Shown: positions 34,296 to 44,052 of the stretch, one piece after another
How the letters are laid out: each line of letters opens with the position of its first letter
Numbering within the stretch: the first letter of the stretch is position 1
Source: Candidatus Heimdallarchaeota archaeon
GTDB lineage: Archaea; Asgardarchaeota; Heimdallarchaeia; JABLTI01
Assembly (NCBI GenBank): GCA_019894765.1
Contig: JAGXNT010000022.1
Location: forward strand, 1 to 64,000
Length of the DNA: 64,000 bases
Direction of reading: 5' to 3'
Notes under the pieces: generated by a model
What the model saw: the letters and a program-made list of their open reading frames with translations, nothing else
Databases searched by the model: none
Told to the model about the DNA's origin: nothing
Program-made: the position numbers and the translations under genes

Positions 34296-37200
34296 ATGCT
34301 GTATGCTATAAAACATGCATTAAGAGGTATCAGTCGTCGAAAACTGAAGAACCTTATTAATACAATAGGCATATTGATTGGAGTTTCACTTTTAGCGGGT
34401 GTGCAAATTGCAACTGACTCACTTGTTAATGCTATGCAAGAAACTGTGAGTCTGCGATATGGCGATGCTGATATAGTTGTGCAAAAAGGAGAATATATAC
34501 CTGAGTTTTTTGATTATGAGATTTATAATCTGCTTAAATTAGTTCCCAATATCGATGGTATCGCTCCGAGAATAACTTCGCAAGTTATAGCTATTTCAGC
34601 TGCAACGGAACAAACAGAACCTTTCGTTACGATTATAGGAATAGATGAATATTTAGACGAACCTTTTGGGCAGTTGTTACCTGATGAAACATATGGGAAT
34701 AATGATTTTGATTTTAGTGATCTTGAACTTCAGTATAGTGGAGATCAATTATTATCTGGTGAGTGTATAATTGGAAATCTACTAGCTGAAGATGTCATCG
34801 ACTTTGATGTAGAAGACGAAGGATTAGTAATGCCCAATGTCAATTTAATGTCAATTCTGTACACAAATGTAAGTGGGATCCTAAAAACTGAAACATTGAA
34901 TGTTAAAGGAATCGCTAAAGTAGAAGGAAAAGGCGTGATAAATACTGGGTATGTTATTTTTATGAAATTAAGCCATTTACAAGTATTATTCGATACATCC
35001 AGTATGGGTATAAACAATATTATTATCAGCACTACAAAAGGGAATGAAAATGCTGAGGAAGTCAAGAATAGCATTCATGAATTATTAGAAACTCAATATG
35101 GAGAGGAAGGGGAAAAATTCCAAGTAGACCCTCAAAAATTTGAGGCATTTAAGGACATTGAGGATTCCATAGGTAATTTCCGAGTTGTCTTGTATGTCTT
35201 TGGTTCATTAATTATCATTTCTGGTATCATGTTAATCATAAATATAACTTTGATGAATATTGATGAAAGACAACGTTCGATTGGTATCATGCGAGCTATA
35301 GGAATGACGCAAAGACAATTGCTCATATCTTTAATTACGGAAAGTATGGTTCTCGGTGGAATAGGATCAGCATTAGGTCTTGGTGGAGGAGTATTAAGTG
35401 GTCAAGGCATAATTTTTCTTTTGGAGAATTTCCTTGATATTGGTTCAATTTTAAAAGATATACCATTGATTATTCAACCTCGAGGATTTTTGATTTCATT
35501 TTCAATTGGAATAGTCATTTCTCTTCTAGCAGCACTTTATCCTGCATGGAAAGCTTCGCGAATTGATATAGTAGAAACAATAAATGAGGTTGAAACACCA
35601 CAGATTCGACGAAAAACCGGTAATTGGTCCATCATCCTGGGTATTCTTCTGATCTTAACATCAATAGGAGCATTTGTAATATCACTTATAATTGAAACAT
35701 TACCTGATTGGCGTTGGATGATATTCATAAGTAGTATACTTGGATTTCTATTTGGATTAGGATTCACGCTTTCGAGAATAATTGGTTCAAGAATATCATT
35801 TAATGGATTCTCTTTATCTTGGATGGTTACAGGATTGCTTTCCGTACTTTTACTTAATCCATTCATGAAAAACCTGGGAGTTGATGAAGAATGGGCTTTG
35901 TATACATTCCTTATTGGTATGTTAGCATTAGTATTTGGAACGATAATATTCATAGCCTTAAACCTGGAATGGATTTCAAATCGATTCAATGATGTCTTTC
36001 AACAAATCAAGCGAATGCGCTCTATGGGAATTGTCTCAATGCGTTATGTCGGGAAGAAAAAGACTAGATCAGCGTTAACATTTGCAATTTTTGGTGTTAT
36101 TTTAACGATGAACGTTTTTCTGGCTGTTTTCACAGGTAGTTTTACCTTGGGTTTCGATGATTTTGCTGAACAAGAAGAAGGAGGAGTAAATATCATTGCG
36201 TATTCACCGGGTATCGATCTTAGTTTTCTCAACATAACTGGAGATCCTATTGATATTATAAAAAATGCAGATCCAAATGTAGAGAGAGTTGTTGGAATGA
36301 AATTCAAACTTTCACTTTTAGGTGCTTTTGCTAATCTGCGTTTTTCTGCTACGAATGAATCGACGACAATTACTGAAGAACTCACTGTCCCATCAGATAC
36401 GTGGGGTATTAATGAAGAATTTCTAGATATGACTGAATATCCTTTCGAAAGTGTTTGGGATGGAATTACAGGAGATCCTTGGGTAGCAGCTATGGATAAT
36501 ACAACAAATTACGTTATTTTACCAAACCTTTTGCAAGAGTTCGAGTTTGATGAAGGTGGGAAAACATATGTATTAGATGTTGAGCTTGGTAGTAATATCT
36601 CTATCCCTGAATCAGTAGACCCAGTTACTTTCGAAGTAACCTTGGGTAATTATACTGTAATTGCTTTCGTGGAGACAACATCTTACTCAATGCTATTTTC
36701 TAGTTATCTCTTTGTTAGTGAAAACTCCTCTATCTTCCAAGATTTTGATGAACCCACAGCTTATCTTGTTCAAACCAATCCAAGGTTAACCACTGAACAA
36801 AATTTAGAAGTAAGTAGAAATATAGAAGCAGAATTACTTGGCTTTGATACTTTGTGTCTCAGAGATAGAATGGAGTCCTTTATGGAACTTATCACACAGT
36901 CAGTAAGTTTCATGCAAGCATTTGTTTCTCTTGGTTTAGTTGTTGGTGTTCTAGGGTTAATTGTGGTTTCTCTACGAGGTATTACTGAAAGAACTAGAGA
37001 AATTGGTATGATGCGAGCTTTAGGATTCCAAAGATCAGAAGTTATTACTGCTGTTGTCGTGGAGATTTTTGCAGTAGCTTTTGTTGGTTTAGTGATTGGT
37101 TTTGTGAATGGATTCATTCTAGGGTATGGTATGTATACACAGTATTTGACTGAATTTGATTTCAGATTTATCATCCCTTGGGCAACACTAGCTCTCTTCA

Positions 37201-37298
37201 CCTTTGTTACCATTATACTTTCTATTATTGCAGCTGTTTTGCCAGCGAGACGAGCTTCGAAAATACCTCCAAGTGAAGCGCTTCGATATACTGGTTAA
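34296..37298 (+). CDS. ABC-type permease with two FtsX domains
   Basis: About 1000 residues in a LolC/MacB-like layout repeated twice. Helix 1 is preceded by RGISRRKLKNLINTIGILIGVSL, followed by a periplasm-like domain. The FtsX bundle has RQRSIGIMRAIGMTQRQLL and YPAWKASRIDIVETI, and a second unit ends in RTREIGMMRALGFQRSEVI and LPARRASKIPPSEALRYTG. These coupling motifs contact an ATPase. No ATPase gene lies within several kb on this strand. ATG 34296 has GGAG eight bases upstream. Probably exports or extracts lipids/peptides or drives cell-surface mechanics; substrate unknown. Confidence 0.85.
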   Translation: MLYAIKHALRGISRRKLKNLINTIGILIGVSLLAGVQIATDSLVNAMQETVSLRYGDADIVVQKGEYIPEFFDYEIYNLLKLVPNIDGIAPRITSQVIAISAATEQTEPFVTIIGIDEYLDEPFGQLLPDETYGNNDFDFSDLELQYSGDQLLSGECIIGNLLAEDVIDFDVEDEGLVMPNVNLMSILYTNVSGILKTETLNVKGIAKVEGKGVINTGYVIFMKLSHLQVLFDTSSMGINNIIISTTKGNENAEEVKNSIHELLETQYGEEGEKFQVDPQKFEAFKDIEDSIGNFRVVLYVFGSLIIISGIMLIINITLMNIDERQRSIGIMRAIGMTQRQLLISLITESMVLGGIGSALGLGGGVLSGQGIIFLLENFLDIGSILKDIPLIIQPRGFLISFSIGIVISLLAALYPAWKASRIDIVETINEVETPQIRRKTGNWSIILGILLILTSIGAFVISLIIETLPDWRWMIFISSILGFLFGLGFTLSRIIGSRISFNGFSLSWMVTGLLSVLLLNPFMKNLGVDEEWALYTFLIGMLALVFGTIIFIALNLEWISNRFNDVFQQIKRMRSMGIVSMRYVGKKKTRSALTFAIFGVILTMNVFLAVFTGSFTLGFDDFAEQEEGGVNIIAYSPGIDLSFLNITGDPIDIIKNADPNVERVVGMKFKLSLLGAFANLRFSATNESTTITEELTVPSDTWGINEEFLDMTEYPFESVWDGITGDPWVAAMDNTTNYVILPNLLQEFEFDEGGKTYVLDVELGSNISIPESVDPVTFEVTLGNYTVIAFVETTSYSMLFSSYLFVSENSSIFQDFDEPTAYLVQTNPRLTTEQNLEVSRNIEAELLGFDTLCLRDRMESFMELITQSVSFMQAFVSLGLVVGVLGLIVVSLRGITERTREIGMMRALGFQRSEVITAVVVEIFAVAFVGLVIGFVNGFILGYGMYTQYLTEFDFRFIIPWATLALFTFVTIILSIIAAVLPARRASKIPPSEALRYTG

Positions 37299-37388
37299 GC
37301 AATCTTCTTGTTAAGAGACTACGAGAAACACTTATTATGTAAGAGGTTATTCTTTTTTTGATTATTCGAAGGGTGTGAAAGGTCCAAA

Positions 37389-37856
37389 TTGGCATTGGAA
37401 ACAGTTGAAGAATTGATAATCTTTATCGATCTAGATAACTTCAAAGAAATATCAGAAGAACAAGGTTGGGTTAATTACAAACCAAATGAAATTACTGGAA
37501 CTCTAACAGAATTGATTGCGAATTTTATTAGAAAACATGTTGGAGAAGTAATTTATGGTCTAGATGAAAAAAGAGGAACAGAAGAATGCATGCTACGATT
37601 AGCAGGAGCTTTATCACACGAAATTATTATATCTGATTTAGAATATATTGCAAGTAGAATTCGAGAAATAGGTTTTGAATGTGGTTGTGAAACCTCAGTA
37701 AGCATTGGTGTTTCTAGAGGCCCCTATACACCAATAAGACCCACTGGCCCCTATCAATGGTCGAAAAGGTTATTTAAGGGACAAGCACAAAGACTCGCTC
37801 ATAAAGCATTGAAAAAAGCTAAAAGACAAGGTGGAAATAGAATCGTTTTCTTATAA
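37389..37856 (+). CDS. GGDEF-like nucleotidyl-cyclase-fold protein
   Basis: 155 residues, TTG start at 37389 preceded by AAAGGT. Features of the palm fold of GGDEF/Cas10/GTP cyclohydrolase III proteins: FIDLDNFKEISEEQG (first metal aspartate), SVSIGVSRG strand, and C-terminal AHKALKKAKRQGGNRIVF, which matches the end of GGDEF domains. The GGDEF motif itself is replaced (YGLDEKRGTEE), so diguanylate cyclase activity is unlikely. It is followed closely by a PHP phosphoesterase. A nucleotide-related function is inferred. Confidence 0.6.
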   Translation: MALETVEELIIFIDLDNFKEISEEQGWVNYKPNEITGTLTELIANFIRKHVGEVIYGLDEKRGTEECMLRLAGALSHEIIISDLEYIASRIREIGFECGCETSVSIGVSRGPYTPIRPTGPYQWSKRLFKGQAQRLAHKALKKAKRQGGNRIVFL

Positions 37857-37879
37857 TTTTATCGTATAACTGGATCCGT

Positions 37880-38527
37880 ATGAAGATGAATCAAACTATT
37901 GTGAAAAAAGTGTCCTCTCAAGATAGAAGGGAAGGTTTTCTTGTTGATATGCATATTCATACGAATTATTCAATGGATTCCACATTTACTTTAGAGGAAA
38001 CTCTCATCGAGCTTGATGGAGTGGTGGATGCATTGATAATTACTGATCATAATACAATGGGTAATTTTTCAGAAGAAATTCTCAAAGCATTAGAATCAAA
38101 ATATCATATGAAGATTTTTACTTCATCCGTTGAAATATCAACGACTCAAGGGGATATTCTAGCTTATGACATTTCTGCAGCTCCTTCAGAAAATCTAAGG
38201 CCAGATGAAATAATTGACATTATCCATTCAGAAAACGGTTTAGCAGTTGCTGCTCATCCATTTACTCTACTTGGTTTATGGGACTTGATCTTTGACCTTA
38301 ACTTTGATGCAATAGAAATCAATGGAACAAGATCAAAACAAGCTAATAAATATGCAAAGGAAGCAGCAGAATCATTGGGTTTACCATGTATAGGTGGCAG
38401 TGATTCTCATAGAAGATTTCAAGTAGGTACTTGTGTGACGGAATTCCCAGAAAAAATTGATTCTATTAAGGAAATAATTGATTTTGTAAAGAAAGGGAAA
38501 TGTAAACCAGTTTTTCTACAATATTAG
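37880..38527 (+). CDS. PHP-domain phosphoesterase
   Basis: 215 residues of the PHP family (TrpH/YciV-like): VDMHIHTNYSMDST, IITDHNT, VAAHPFTLLG and GGSDSHR supply the histidines and aspartates of a three-metal site. TrpH-like members hydrolyse short nucleic acids or nucleotides (5'-3' exoribonuclease or 3',5'-bisphosphate nuclease). It follows the GGDEF-like gene by 23 bp, suggesting coupled nucleotide turnover. Confidence 0.8.
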   Translation: MKMNQTIVKKVSSQDRREGFLVDMHIHTNYSMDSTFTLEETLIELDGVVDALIITDHNTMGNFSEEILKALESKYHMKIFTSSVEISTTQGDILAYDISAAPSENLRPDEIIDIIHSENGLAVAAHPFTLLGLWDLIFDLNFDAIEINGTRSKQANKYAKEAAESLGLPCIGGSDSHRRFQVGTCVTEFPEKIDSIKEIIDFVKKGKCKPVFLQY

Positions 38528-38545
38528 AAATAATTGAATAATCAC

Positions 38546-39691
38546 TTATTTCTTTATAATCATTTTATCAATCATTTCATCTGTGAACTTGTTTCTTCGT
38601 TCTTGATGCTCTGAAACAAAAATTTGCACTTTTTCTGCTAAGGTTTTCTTGCATTGCCCACAAAGTAGTTTTCCAGAAAGACAGTTTGTTCTCATTTCTT
38701 CAACCTTTTTATCATCAGGTTCGAAAAGATAATACTCATACCAGAAAACATTGCATTTATCTGGTTCACCACCAAGTTCTCTTTGTTCTTCCACTGTAGC
38801 TCGACCTCCAGTATATGAACGCATAATCTTCTTACTAGCGGATTTAGGTGTATCAGTGGTAAATATGCATGAGTCAGGTTCTGAAGCTGACATCTTTCCA
38901 CCTTCTGCTAATCCTGGAAAGAATTTACAATGAATTGCAGCTGGTTTATAGTAACCAAGTTTAGGAGCAACATCTCGAGTAATTCTCCAATAAGGATCTT
39001 GATCTATTGCAGCAGGAATTAATATTGGGATATTTTTTCTTTTCAATTTTGATGGGAGAAAACAAGGCATAGCCTGAATCGAAGGATAAAATATCATTCC
39101 AACATTGGATTCATTTGTGAAACCAAAAACAGCTCGAGCAGTTGAAAAAGTAGTTCTTTTAGCAACCTCTACAGCTATCTGATACATGGTTGGAGTTAAT
39201 TGAGAATCGAAAATGAAGTGTGTTTTTTTAGGATCAAAACCGACAGCCATAACATCCTTAGCATTTTCGTATGCGTAGTCTTTGGTTTCTTGAAAAGTTA
39301 ATTTTTGATTGAACAGGAATTTTTCATCATCTGTCATTTGGAAATAAAGTTCAACGTCAAATATATCTTGTAACCATTTTGTGAAAATCCAAGGTACTAA
39401 ATGCCCGAGATGGGTGTGACCAGATGGACCTCTCCCTGTATAGAGAGCAAATTTCTCGCCTTTTTCCAATTGCTTTAGGATCCAATCAAAATCTCGATGA
39501 CTGAAGAACAAACCTCTTCGCAATAAAAGATGTAATTTGCCTTTACTATATTTATTCATAACCGCGATTTCTTTTTCGGTTAGTAGTGTCGTACCAAATT
39601 TCTTAACTAATGTCTTGTAATCAATAACACCACTAACTTCCCAAGGTGTAACAACCATTTCATTGGATTTCTTACTTTTTTCTTCAGACAT
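38546..39691 (-). CDS. trpS: Tryptophanyl-tRNA synthetase (archaeal/eukaryal type)
   Basis: About 381 residues. LYTGRGPSGHTHLGHLVPWIFTKWLQD holds the HIGH-equivalent (HLGH), and EGGKMSASEPDSCIF the KMSKS-equivalent. The architecture and the FQMTDDEKFLF insert match archaeal and cytosolic eukaryotic TrpRS. ATG 39691 follows GGAAG; an upstream TTG at 39706 is less likely. The C-terminus ends in a basic helix. Confidence 0.95.
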   Translation of the reverse strand: MSEEKSKKSNEMVVTPWEVSGVIDYKTLVKKFGTTLLTEKEIAVMNKYSKGKLHLLLRRGLFFSHRDFDWILKQLEKGEKFALYTGRGPSGHTHLGHLVPWIFTKWLQDIFDVELYFQMTDDEKFLFNQKLTFQETKDYAYENAKDVMAVGFDPKKTHFIFDSQLTPTMYQIAVEVAKRTTFSTARAVFGFTNESNVGMIFYPSIQAMPCFLPSKLKRKNIPILIPAAIDQDPYWRITRDVAPKLGYYKPAAIHCKFFPGLAEGGKMSASEPDSCIFTTDTPKSASKKIMRSYTGGRATVEEQRELGGEPDKCNVFWYEYYLFEPDDKKVEEMRTNCLSGKLLCGQCKKTLAEKVQIFVSEHQERRNKFTDEMIDKMIIKK

Positions 39692-39861
39692 GATAATTTC
39701 TTCCAAAGATTCCGAACAATTCTAGATATCTAGAAGATTTCTTCTAACTTAAAAGTCTTTCAGCAACTAGAAACAAAATTAGAAAAGATAAAAATTAAAT
39801 AATGTTCTAGAATCCTAAAACACATAACTCGAAAATTAATGAAAAAGAATGGAAATAATGT

Positions 39862-40425
39862 TTAGATTGTGACTTCTTTTTCTTCCTCAATTTCACCGAG
39901 AATGAAGTCAGATTCTTCAGAGCTCTGAGTTTCAACTGCTTCAGGATCACCGGTTTCTTTGAACCATTCTTCTCTCATATCAATAGATTGTTCCTCTTTG
40001 ATGAGAGCTTTTCGCTCGTGTATCCTATCCATTCCGTCATACCATTCATCCATCTTTTGGGAACGGGCTATCTTCTCTGCTCTTCGCTTCTTAATCTCAG
40101 TTGGGGAGAACTTCCATCGAAGCCATTCACCAAAAGCCATTTTGTTTGGTTCAAGAACATATTTCTTTACGAAATACTGAACTGCAAGTATTTGGAATAA
40201 AACCATAAAAATACCCATAATTCCTAAAGGCCAAGTAACTCCTAAAGCACCTTCACCCTTAGTTATGATCAAATACATAGAAACGGGAATTACACCAATT
40301 GCGATCATAAGTATTGGAATTCCAAATATAATAAACGCTCCTTCTATCATGTAGAACATTACTACATAAATAAAATCACCGAAACTACCGGTTCTCTGTT
40401 TCTTTTCTGGTGGAACGTAAGTCAA
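39862..40425 (-). CDS. Small membrane protein with long charged tail, unknown
   Basis: 187 residues, TTG start at 40425. Two to three hydrophobic helices in the first ~95 residues (FIYVVMFYMIEGAFIIFGIP, ILMIAIGVIPVSMYLII, WPLGIMGIFMVLFQILAVQYF), then a charged cytoplasmic-type tail: basic (KKRRAEKIARSQK), then acidic (EEEKEVTI end). No catalytic motif is recognised. Confidence 0.55.
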   Translation of the reverse strand: MTYVPPEKKQRTGSFGDFIYVVMFYMIEGAFIIFGIPILMIAIGVIPVSMYLIITKGEGALGVTWPLGIMGIFMVLFQILAVQYFVKKYVLEPNKMAFGEWLRWKFSPTEIKKRRAEKIARSQKMDEWYDGMDRIHERKALIKEEQSIDMREEWFKETGDPEAVETQSSEESDFILGEIEEEKEVTI

Positions 40426-40536
40426 TGTATATCACATAAAGATTCGTTATATGAACTTCTACTTGGTTATTTATAAGCTTGTGTTTAATTACAAAAAATG
40501 CTAAAAAAATTCGAGCAGGTCATATTCGGTGAATCG

Positions 40537-41091
40537 TTACCACCAAACATCTTTCCAACCCATCGTATATCCAACTGCATTCGCTGCAAAGTGAAGTATT
40601 AATGATAATGGGATTATAATTACCCAATAAGTCCATGGAAAGGCTGTATCAATTCTTGCAAACGCTAATCCGAAAACAATGAACCCAATTTGATCCATGA
40701 TTATAAGTGAGCCGCCAGGCGGGATATTTAATCTTCTTTTGATAAAGGAACCAACAGCATCCCCTGTAACACCACCTAAACCTTGCAAGAAACCATTAGT
40801 TAATGGAACTATAAATGGAGGATCTACCATATTTTTGAAGATAATATTAGTGAACCACCATGAAACAAATATCCCAAATAGAAAACCGGCAATGAAACCA
40901 GCAGCAAAACCCCTTATTGTTTTGTTGTTTCCTAGGATTCTTCTTCCATCAAACCAGTTCTTTCTGAAATCCATAGGAAGTCCCCCTCCAAACAACATAG
41001 GAGATGTATTAGAAATGAAAGAAGGAAGGACAAAAAATATTGCATTAAAAACCTCTGATTTTATTAGAAGTTCAAACCATGATGGAAGCAT
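40537..41091 (-). CDS. carS: CDP-archaeol synthase
   Basis: 184 residues. CarS transfers CMP to digeranylgeranylglyceryl phosphate, making CDP-archaeol for ether-lipid head groups. Family motifs: PMLFGGGLPMDF, DGRRILGNNKTIRG, GDAVGSFIKRRLNIPPGG and DQIGFIVFG, set among about five membrane helices. Full length. This is a firm archaeal marker for the window. Confidence 0.93.
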   Translation of the reverse strand: MLPSWFELLIKSEVFNAIFFVLPSFISNTSPMLFGGGLPMDFRKNWFDGRRILGNNKTIRGFAAGFIAGFLFGIFVSWWFTNIIFKNMVDPPFIVPLTNGFLQGLGGVTGDAVGSFIKRRLNIPPGGSLIIMDQIGFIVFGLAFARIDTAFPWTYWVIIIPLSLILHFAANAVGYTMGWKDVWW

Positions 41092-41274
41092 TTTTTCGTC
41101 ACTTTCTAAAGAGTTTTTACGGGGTATTATTCTTATTGAACGAGAATTATAAACTATTAAAATTTTCTCATCTAATGCAATACAAGAAAATAACTAAAGT
41201 AGTTAAAATACTTTAATACCAATATCTAGATTAAGAAAATAGATGGCATGTAGATAGGAGAACATTACTTAACT

Positions 41275-42309
41275 TTGAAAATCTTTTGTAAGAATAGAAT
41301 CAATCTCAAATTCCGAGATTCCGAATTATTATTAGATCCGAAAATCATGGATTCTAGTGCAAGCTGTATTTTTGTTTCTCATGCTCATACTGATCATTTA
41401 CCACGAAGTAAGAAGAAACCAAATTTTACTCCAACAGCTGTATGTTCCGAAGCAACTGCCAGACTCTTTTTTGAAAGAATGGGTTATGAAGTTCAGCAAA
41501 ATCATTCTTGGTCAAATGATGAGTTTGAAATTAAAACATTACCAGGTGGGCACACGTTTGATTCAACAGTTGCTGAGATAAGTAATCTGGAGACTGGTCA
41601 AAATATAATTTATACTGGCGATATTAATATTGAAAATAGAGGGTATCTAAAAGGATTCGAACCAAAAAAATGTGATATCCTGATTCTGGAAGCTACTTGG
41701 GGTGATCGTGACTATAGATTTCCTTCTTTTGAAAAGCAAATTGAAAAAGCAAAAGAATTCATACTTCATGAATTAGAAAAAGGCTATCCTGTAGCACTTC
41801 TTGGTTATTCACTTGGAAAATCACAATTATTGAATTATTGTCTTGGTAATTTAAGTGATACTCGATTCTCGAGTAATTCGATTTGGAAAATGGAGCAAGT
41901 ACACAGAGAACTAGGATTAAATCTTTTTGAGACAGAGAAACTACCCCAAAATCTAGAAGAAGAAGCAATAGCTAATAGTAGTCCATGGATACTATTCTAT
42001 AATCACGTTGGATATAAAGATCCCACACTTGGCAAGTTGAAAACAAAATACAATTTGAAAGTCGTTGGATTTTCTGGTTGGGCAAAAGACCTCGAAAGCT
42101 ATAAATATAGAATGGGTGCTGATGCTGCTTTTACAATTAGTGACCATTCAGATTACAATAGTTTGCTTGAAATAGTAAAGAAAAGCGATCCTGACAAGAT
42201 ATTCACAGTTTTTGGGAATGCTCATGAATTAGCAAAAGATTTACAAAAAGATGGTTTTAATGCAGTACCATTAAAAGAAGGACAATCTACTTTGGATAAT
42301 TTCTTTTAA
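41275..42309 (+). CDS. Metallo-beta-lactamase-fold nuclease-like protein
   Basis: 344 residues, TTG start at 41275. Contains the MBL metal motif SHAHTDHLPRS, GGHTFDST, YTGDINIENRG and the late ISDHSDYNSL typical of the CPSF/SNM1/DNA-ligase-associated exonuclease branch, where a beta-CASP-like middle segment sits between (~130-260). No KH domain is present. Probably an RNA or DNA exonuclease/phosphodiesterase; the nucleic-acid type is not clear from sequence. It is convergent with the Mrr-like gene. Confidence 0.8.
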   Translation: MKIFCKNRINLKFRDSELLLDPKIMDSSASCIFVSHAHTDHLPRSKKKPNFTPTAVCSEATARLFFERMGYEVQQNHSWSNDEFEIKTLPGGHTFDSTVAEISNLETGQNIIYTGDINIENRGYLKGFEPKKCDILILEATWGDRDYRFPSFEKQIEKAKEFILHELEKGYPVALLGYSLGKSQLLNYCLGNLSDTRFSSNSIWKMEQVHRELGLNLFETEKLPQNLEEEAIANSSPWILFYNHVGYKDPTLGKLKTKYNLKVVGFSGWAKDLESYKYRMGADAAFTISDHSDYNSLLEIVKKSDPDKIFTVFGNAHELAKDLQKDGFNAVPLKEGQSTLDNFF

Positions 42310-42319
42310 AAACCGAATG

Positions 42320-42688
42320 TTATTCTTCTTGAATTTCTAAATGCTCTCGAGCATAAATAATTAAACCTCTACGTTTTGCAAATTTCACTGCGGAATCACT
42401 AAATAAATTTGATACGATCATTCCTTTTCTATCAGTCAAGTCGTTCAAAATTCGTTCAAATCGTATGAGACGATCTACTCCTACCGTGCGTTTCCAATCA
42501 ACAATTTTGACTAATAATTCATTTATCTCTAAATCTGAATTAGCTTTTAGTAACATTTCGAAATGGTGTACTTTTCCACTGGAACCAATTACATCGACTT
42601 CTTTCTTAATTACAAAATCCATACTTCGAAAGAATGCTTTAGCAAGCTCTTGTAACTCTTGTAGATTCTCACCATTGTCTGTTAACAC
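42320..42688 (-). CDS. Restriction-endonuclease-like (Mrr/PD-(D/E)XK-type) protein
   Basis: 122 residues. The core segment LLVKIVDWKRTVGVDRLIRFERILNDL fits the QxxxxK-like part of Mrr-type nucleases (VKIVDWK with a lysine), and MIVSNLFSDSAVKFAKRRGLIIY matches the typical final sheet-helix in which a nuclease fold recognises DNA ends. It is 53 bp downstream of the PanE-like gene on the same strand. The short length suggests a stand-alone nuclease domain without a DNA-reading domain. Confidence 0.6.
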   Translation of the reverse strand: MLTDNGENLQELQELAKAFFRSMDFVIKKEVDVIGSSGKVHHFEMLLKANSDLEINELLVKIVDWKRTVGVDRLIRFERILNDLTDRKGMIVSNLFSDSAVKFAKRRGLIIYAREHLEIQEE

Positions 42689-42741
42689 GTGTGCGATATT
42701 CCTCCTGATTCACCTGCAATATCACATCAATAACATTAATA

Positions 42742-43848
42742 CTATTTTAATTCTTGTTCTTTTACTTTTTCTCTTGAAATGCCTGAAATATCCACTAATT
42801 CTTGAAGATTTTGCATGCCAAGGTCTCGTTTTTTGTTTTCCATTTCTTTAATCGCTTTCACACAAAAGCTATTGAGAGGTGCTTCTAATCCAATTTCTTT
42901 AGCTTTATTCACAATATAACCATTGATAAAATCAACCTCAGTTTTTCGTTCCGATTTAAGATCCCATAAGAAAGAGGATTTTATTTCTCCATGTCTTTTA
43001 ATACTCACTTGTTTTACGATTTTACTAAGTAAACCAAATTTTATTTTTGTAAAGAAACTGTCTTTTGGTTTTGGTTTAAATAAGAATGATCTGACATTAA
43101 TATTGTCAACCTTTTCAAGTGTTATTTTATTTGCTTCAGCAATATGAATGGTTTCTCTTTTCATATCACCCATAATTTGGGAGATGGTCTTATGTCTTAA
43201 AAGCTCACCAATTGTTAAATTAAATATTGCACTTAGTGGTGTTATTACAGAATTTACTATTAGTTTGCTCCATCGAAAACCTACGATATTACTAGTTAAA
43301 ATAGTGGGTCTCCAAAGTTCTAAGAAATTCTTCATCTCAATTAATCGGTGGTCATTGGAATTTTTGCCATTTTCAAAACCAAGGATAAAATCACCTGTTT
43401 TCGATGTAATCTTTATTTTCCCTGGTTCAAATTTTGTTGCCCCCCACCCTACAACTCCAGCAACGATTTGTTCTTTTGGCACATATTTCGCCATTAGGTC
43501 TGTATTACCAAATCCATTTTGTAAGCTGTATACCAGACTATTTGGAGTCATTATTGATTTTATATCTTTCATAACCTTTTCAGTATCTAAATTCTTGACC
43601 ACAATTAAGACGTGCTTGTATTTTCGATCCAAATCTTTGATGTTATTTTTAATAGGAATTTTGAATGGTTTTTCATAACCTTCTATTATTAATCCATTCT
43701 TCTTAATGGTATTATAATGATCACCTTTTCTATTAATTAAACAGACATCTATGTCCGCATCATGTAGAATGGCACCAATAGTCCCACCTATCGACCCTGC
43801 GCCAATAATTAATACTTCTCCTGTTTTTCTGTCCTTACTCTCAGTCAT
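42742..43848 (-). CDS. Ketopantoate reductase-like (PanE/ApbA family) protein
   Basis: 368 residues. The Rossmann motif is IIGAGSIGGTIGAIL with NRK for NADP specificity, then VVKNLDTEKV (catalytic Lys region), SLQNGFGN and, in the C-terminal helical domain, WSKLIVNSVITPLSAIF (catalytic region K-xxx-N). Archaeal PanE makes pantoate for CoA. The length exceeds that of typical PanE (~300), mainly through a longer C-terminal domain, so another 2-oxoacid may be the substrate. Confidence 0.78.
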   Translation of the reverse strand: MTESKDRKTGEVLIIGAGSIGGTIGAILHDADIDVCLINRKGDHYNTIKKNGLIIEGYEKPFKIPIKNNIKDLDRKYKHVLIVVKNLDTEKVMKDIKSIMTPNSLVYSLQNGFGNTDLMAKYVPKEQIVAGVVGWGATKFEPGKIKITSKTGDFILGFENGKNSNDHRLIEMKNFLELWRPTILTSNIVGFRWSKLIVNSVITPLSAIFNLTIGELLRHKTISQIMGDMKRETIHIAEANKITLEKVDNINVRSFLFKPKPKDSFFTKIKFGLLSKIVKQVSIKRHGEIKSSFLWDLKSERKTEVDFINGYIVNKAKEIGLEAPLNSFCVKAIKEMENKKRDLGMQNLQELVDISGISREKVKEQELK

Positions 43849-44052
43849 AATTTTTTACCTCTTGCAAGGAAATTCCAACAAACACTCTCAATCATGGACT
43901 TGTTATATATATTTTAGCGAATTTTATTTCTTTCGCTAAAAGAAAGAAAAACTAATCAAAATATCATTGTTTCTATAAACAAGAAATCAGTATAGAATAC
44001 TAAATATTCAAAAGTAAATAAGATATTATAGAATTAGTTTGTAAAGGTAGGT

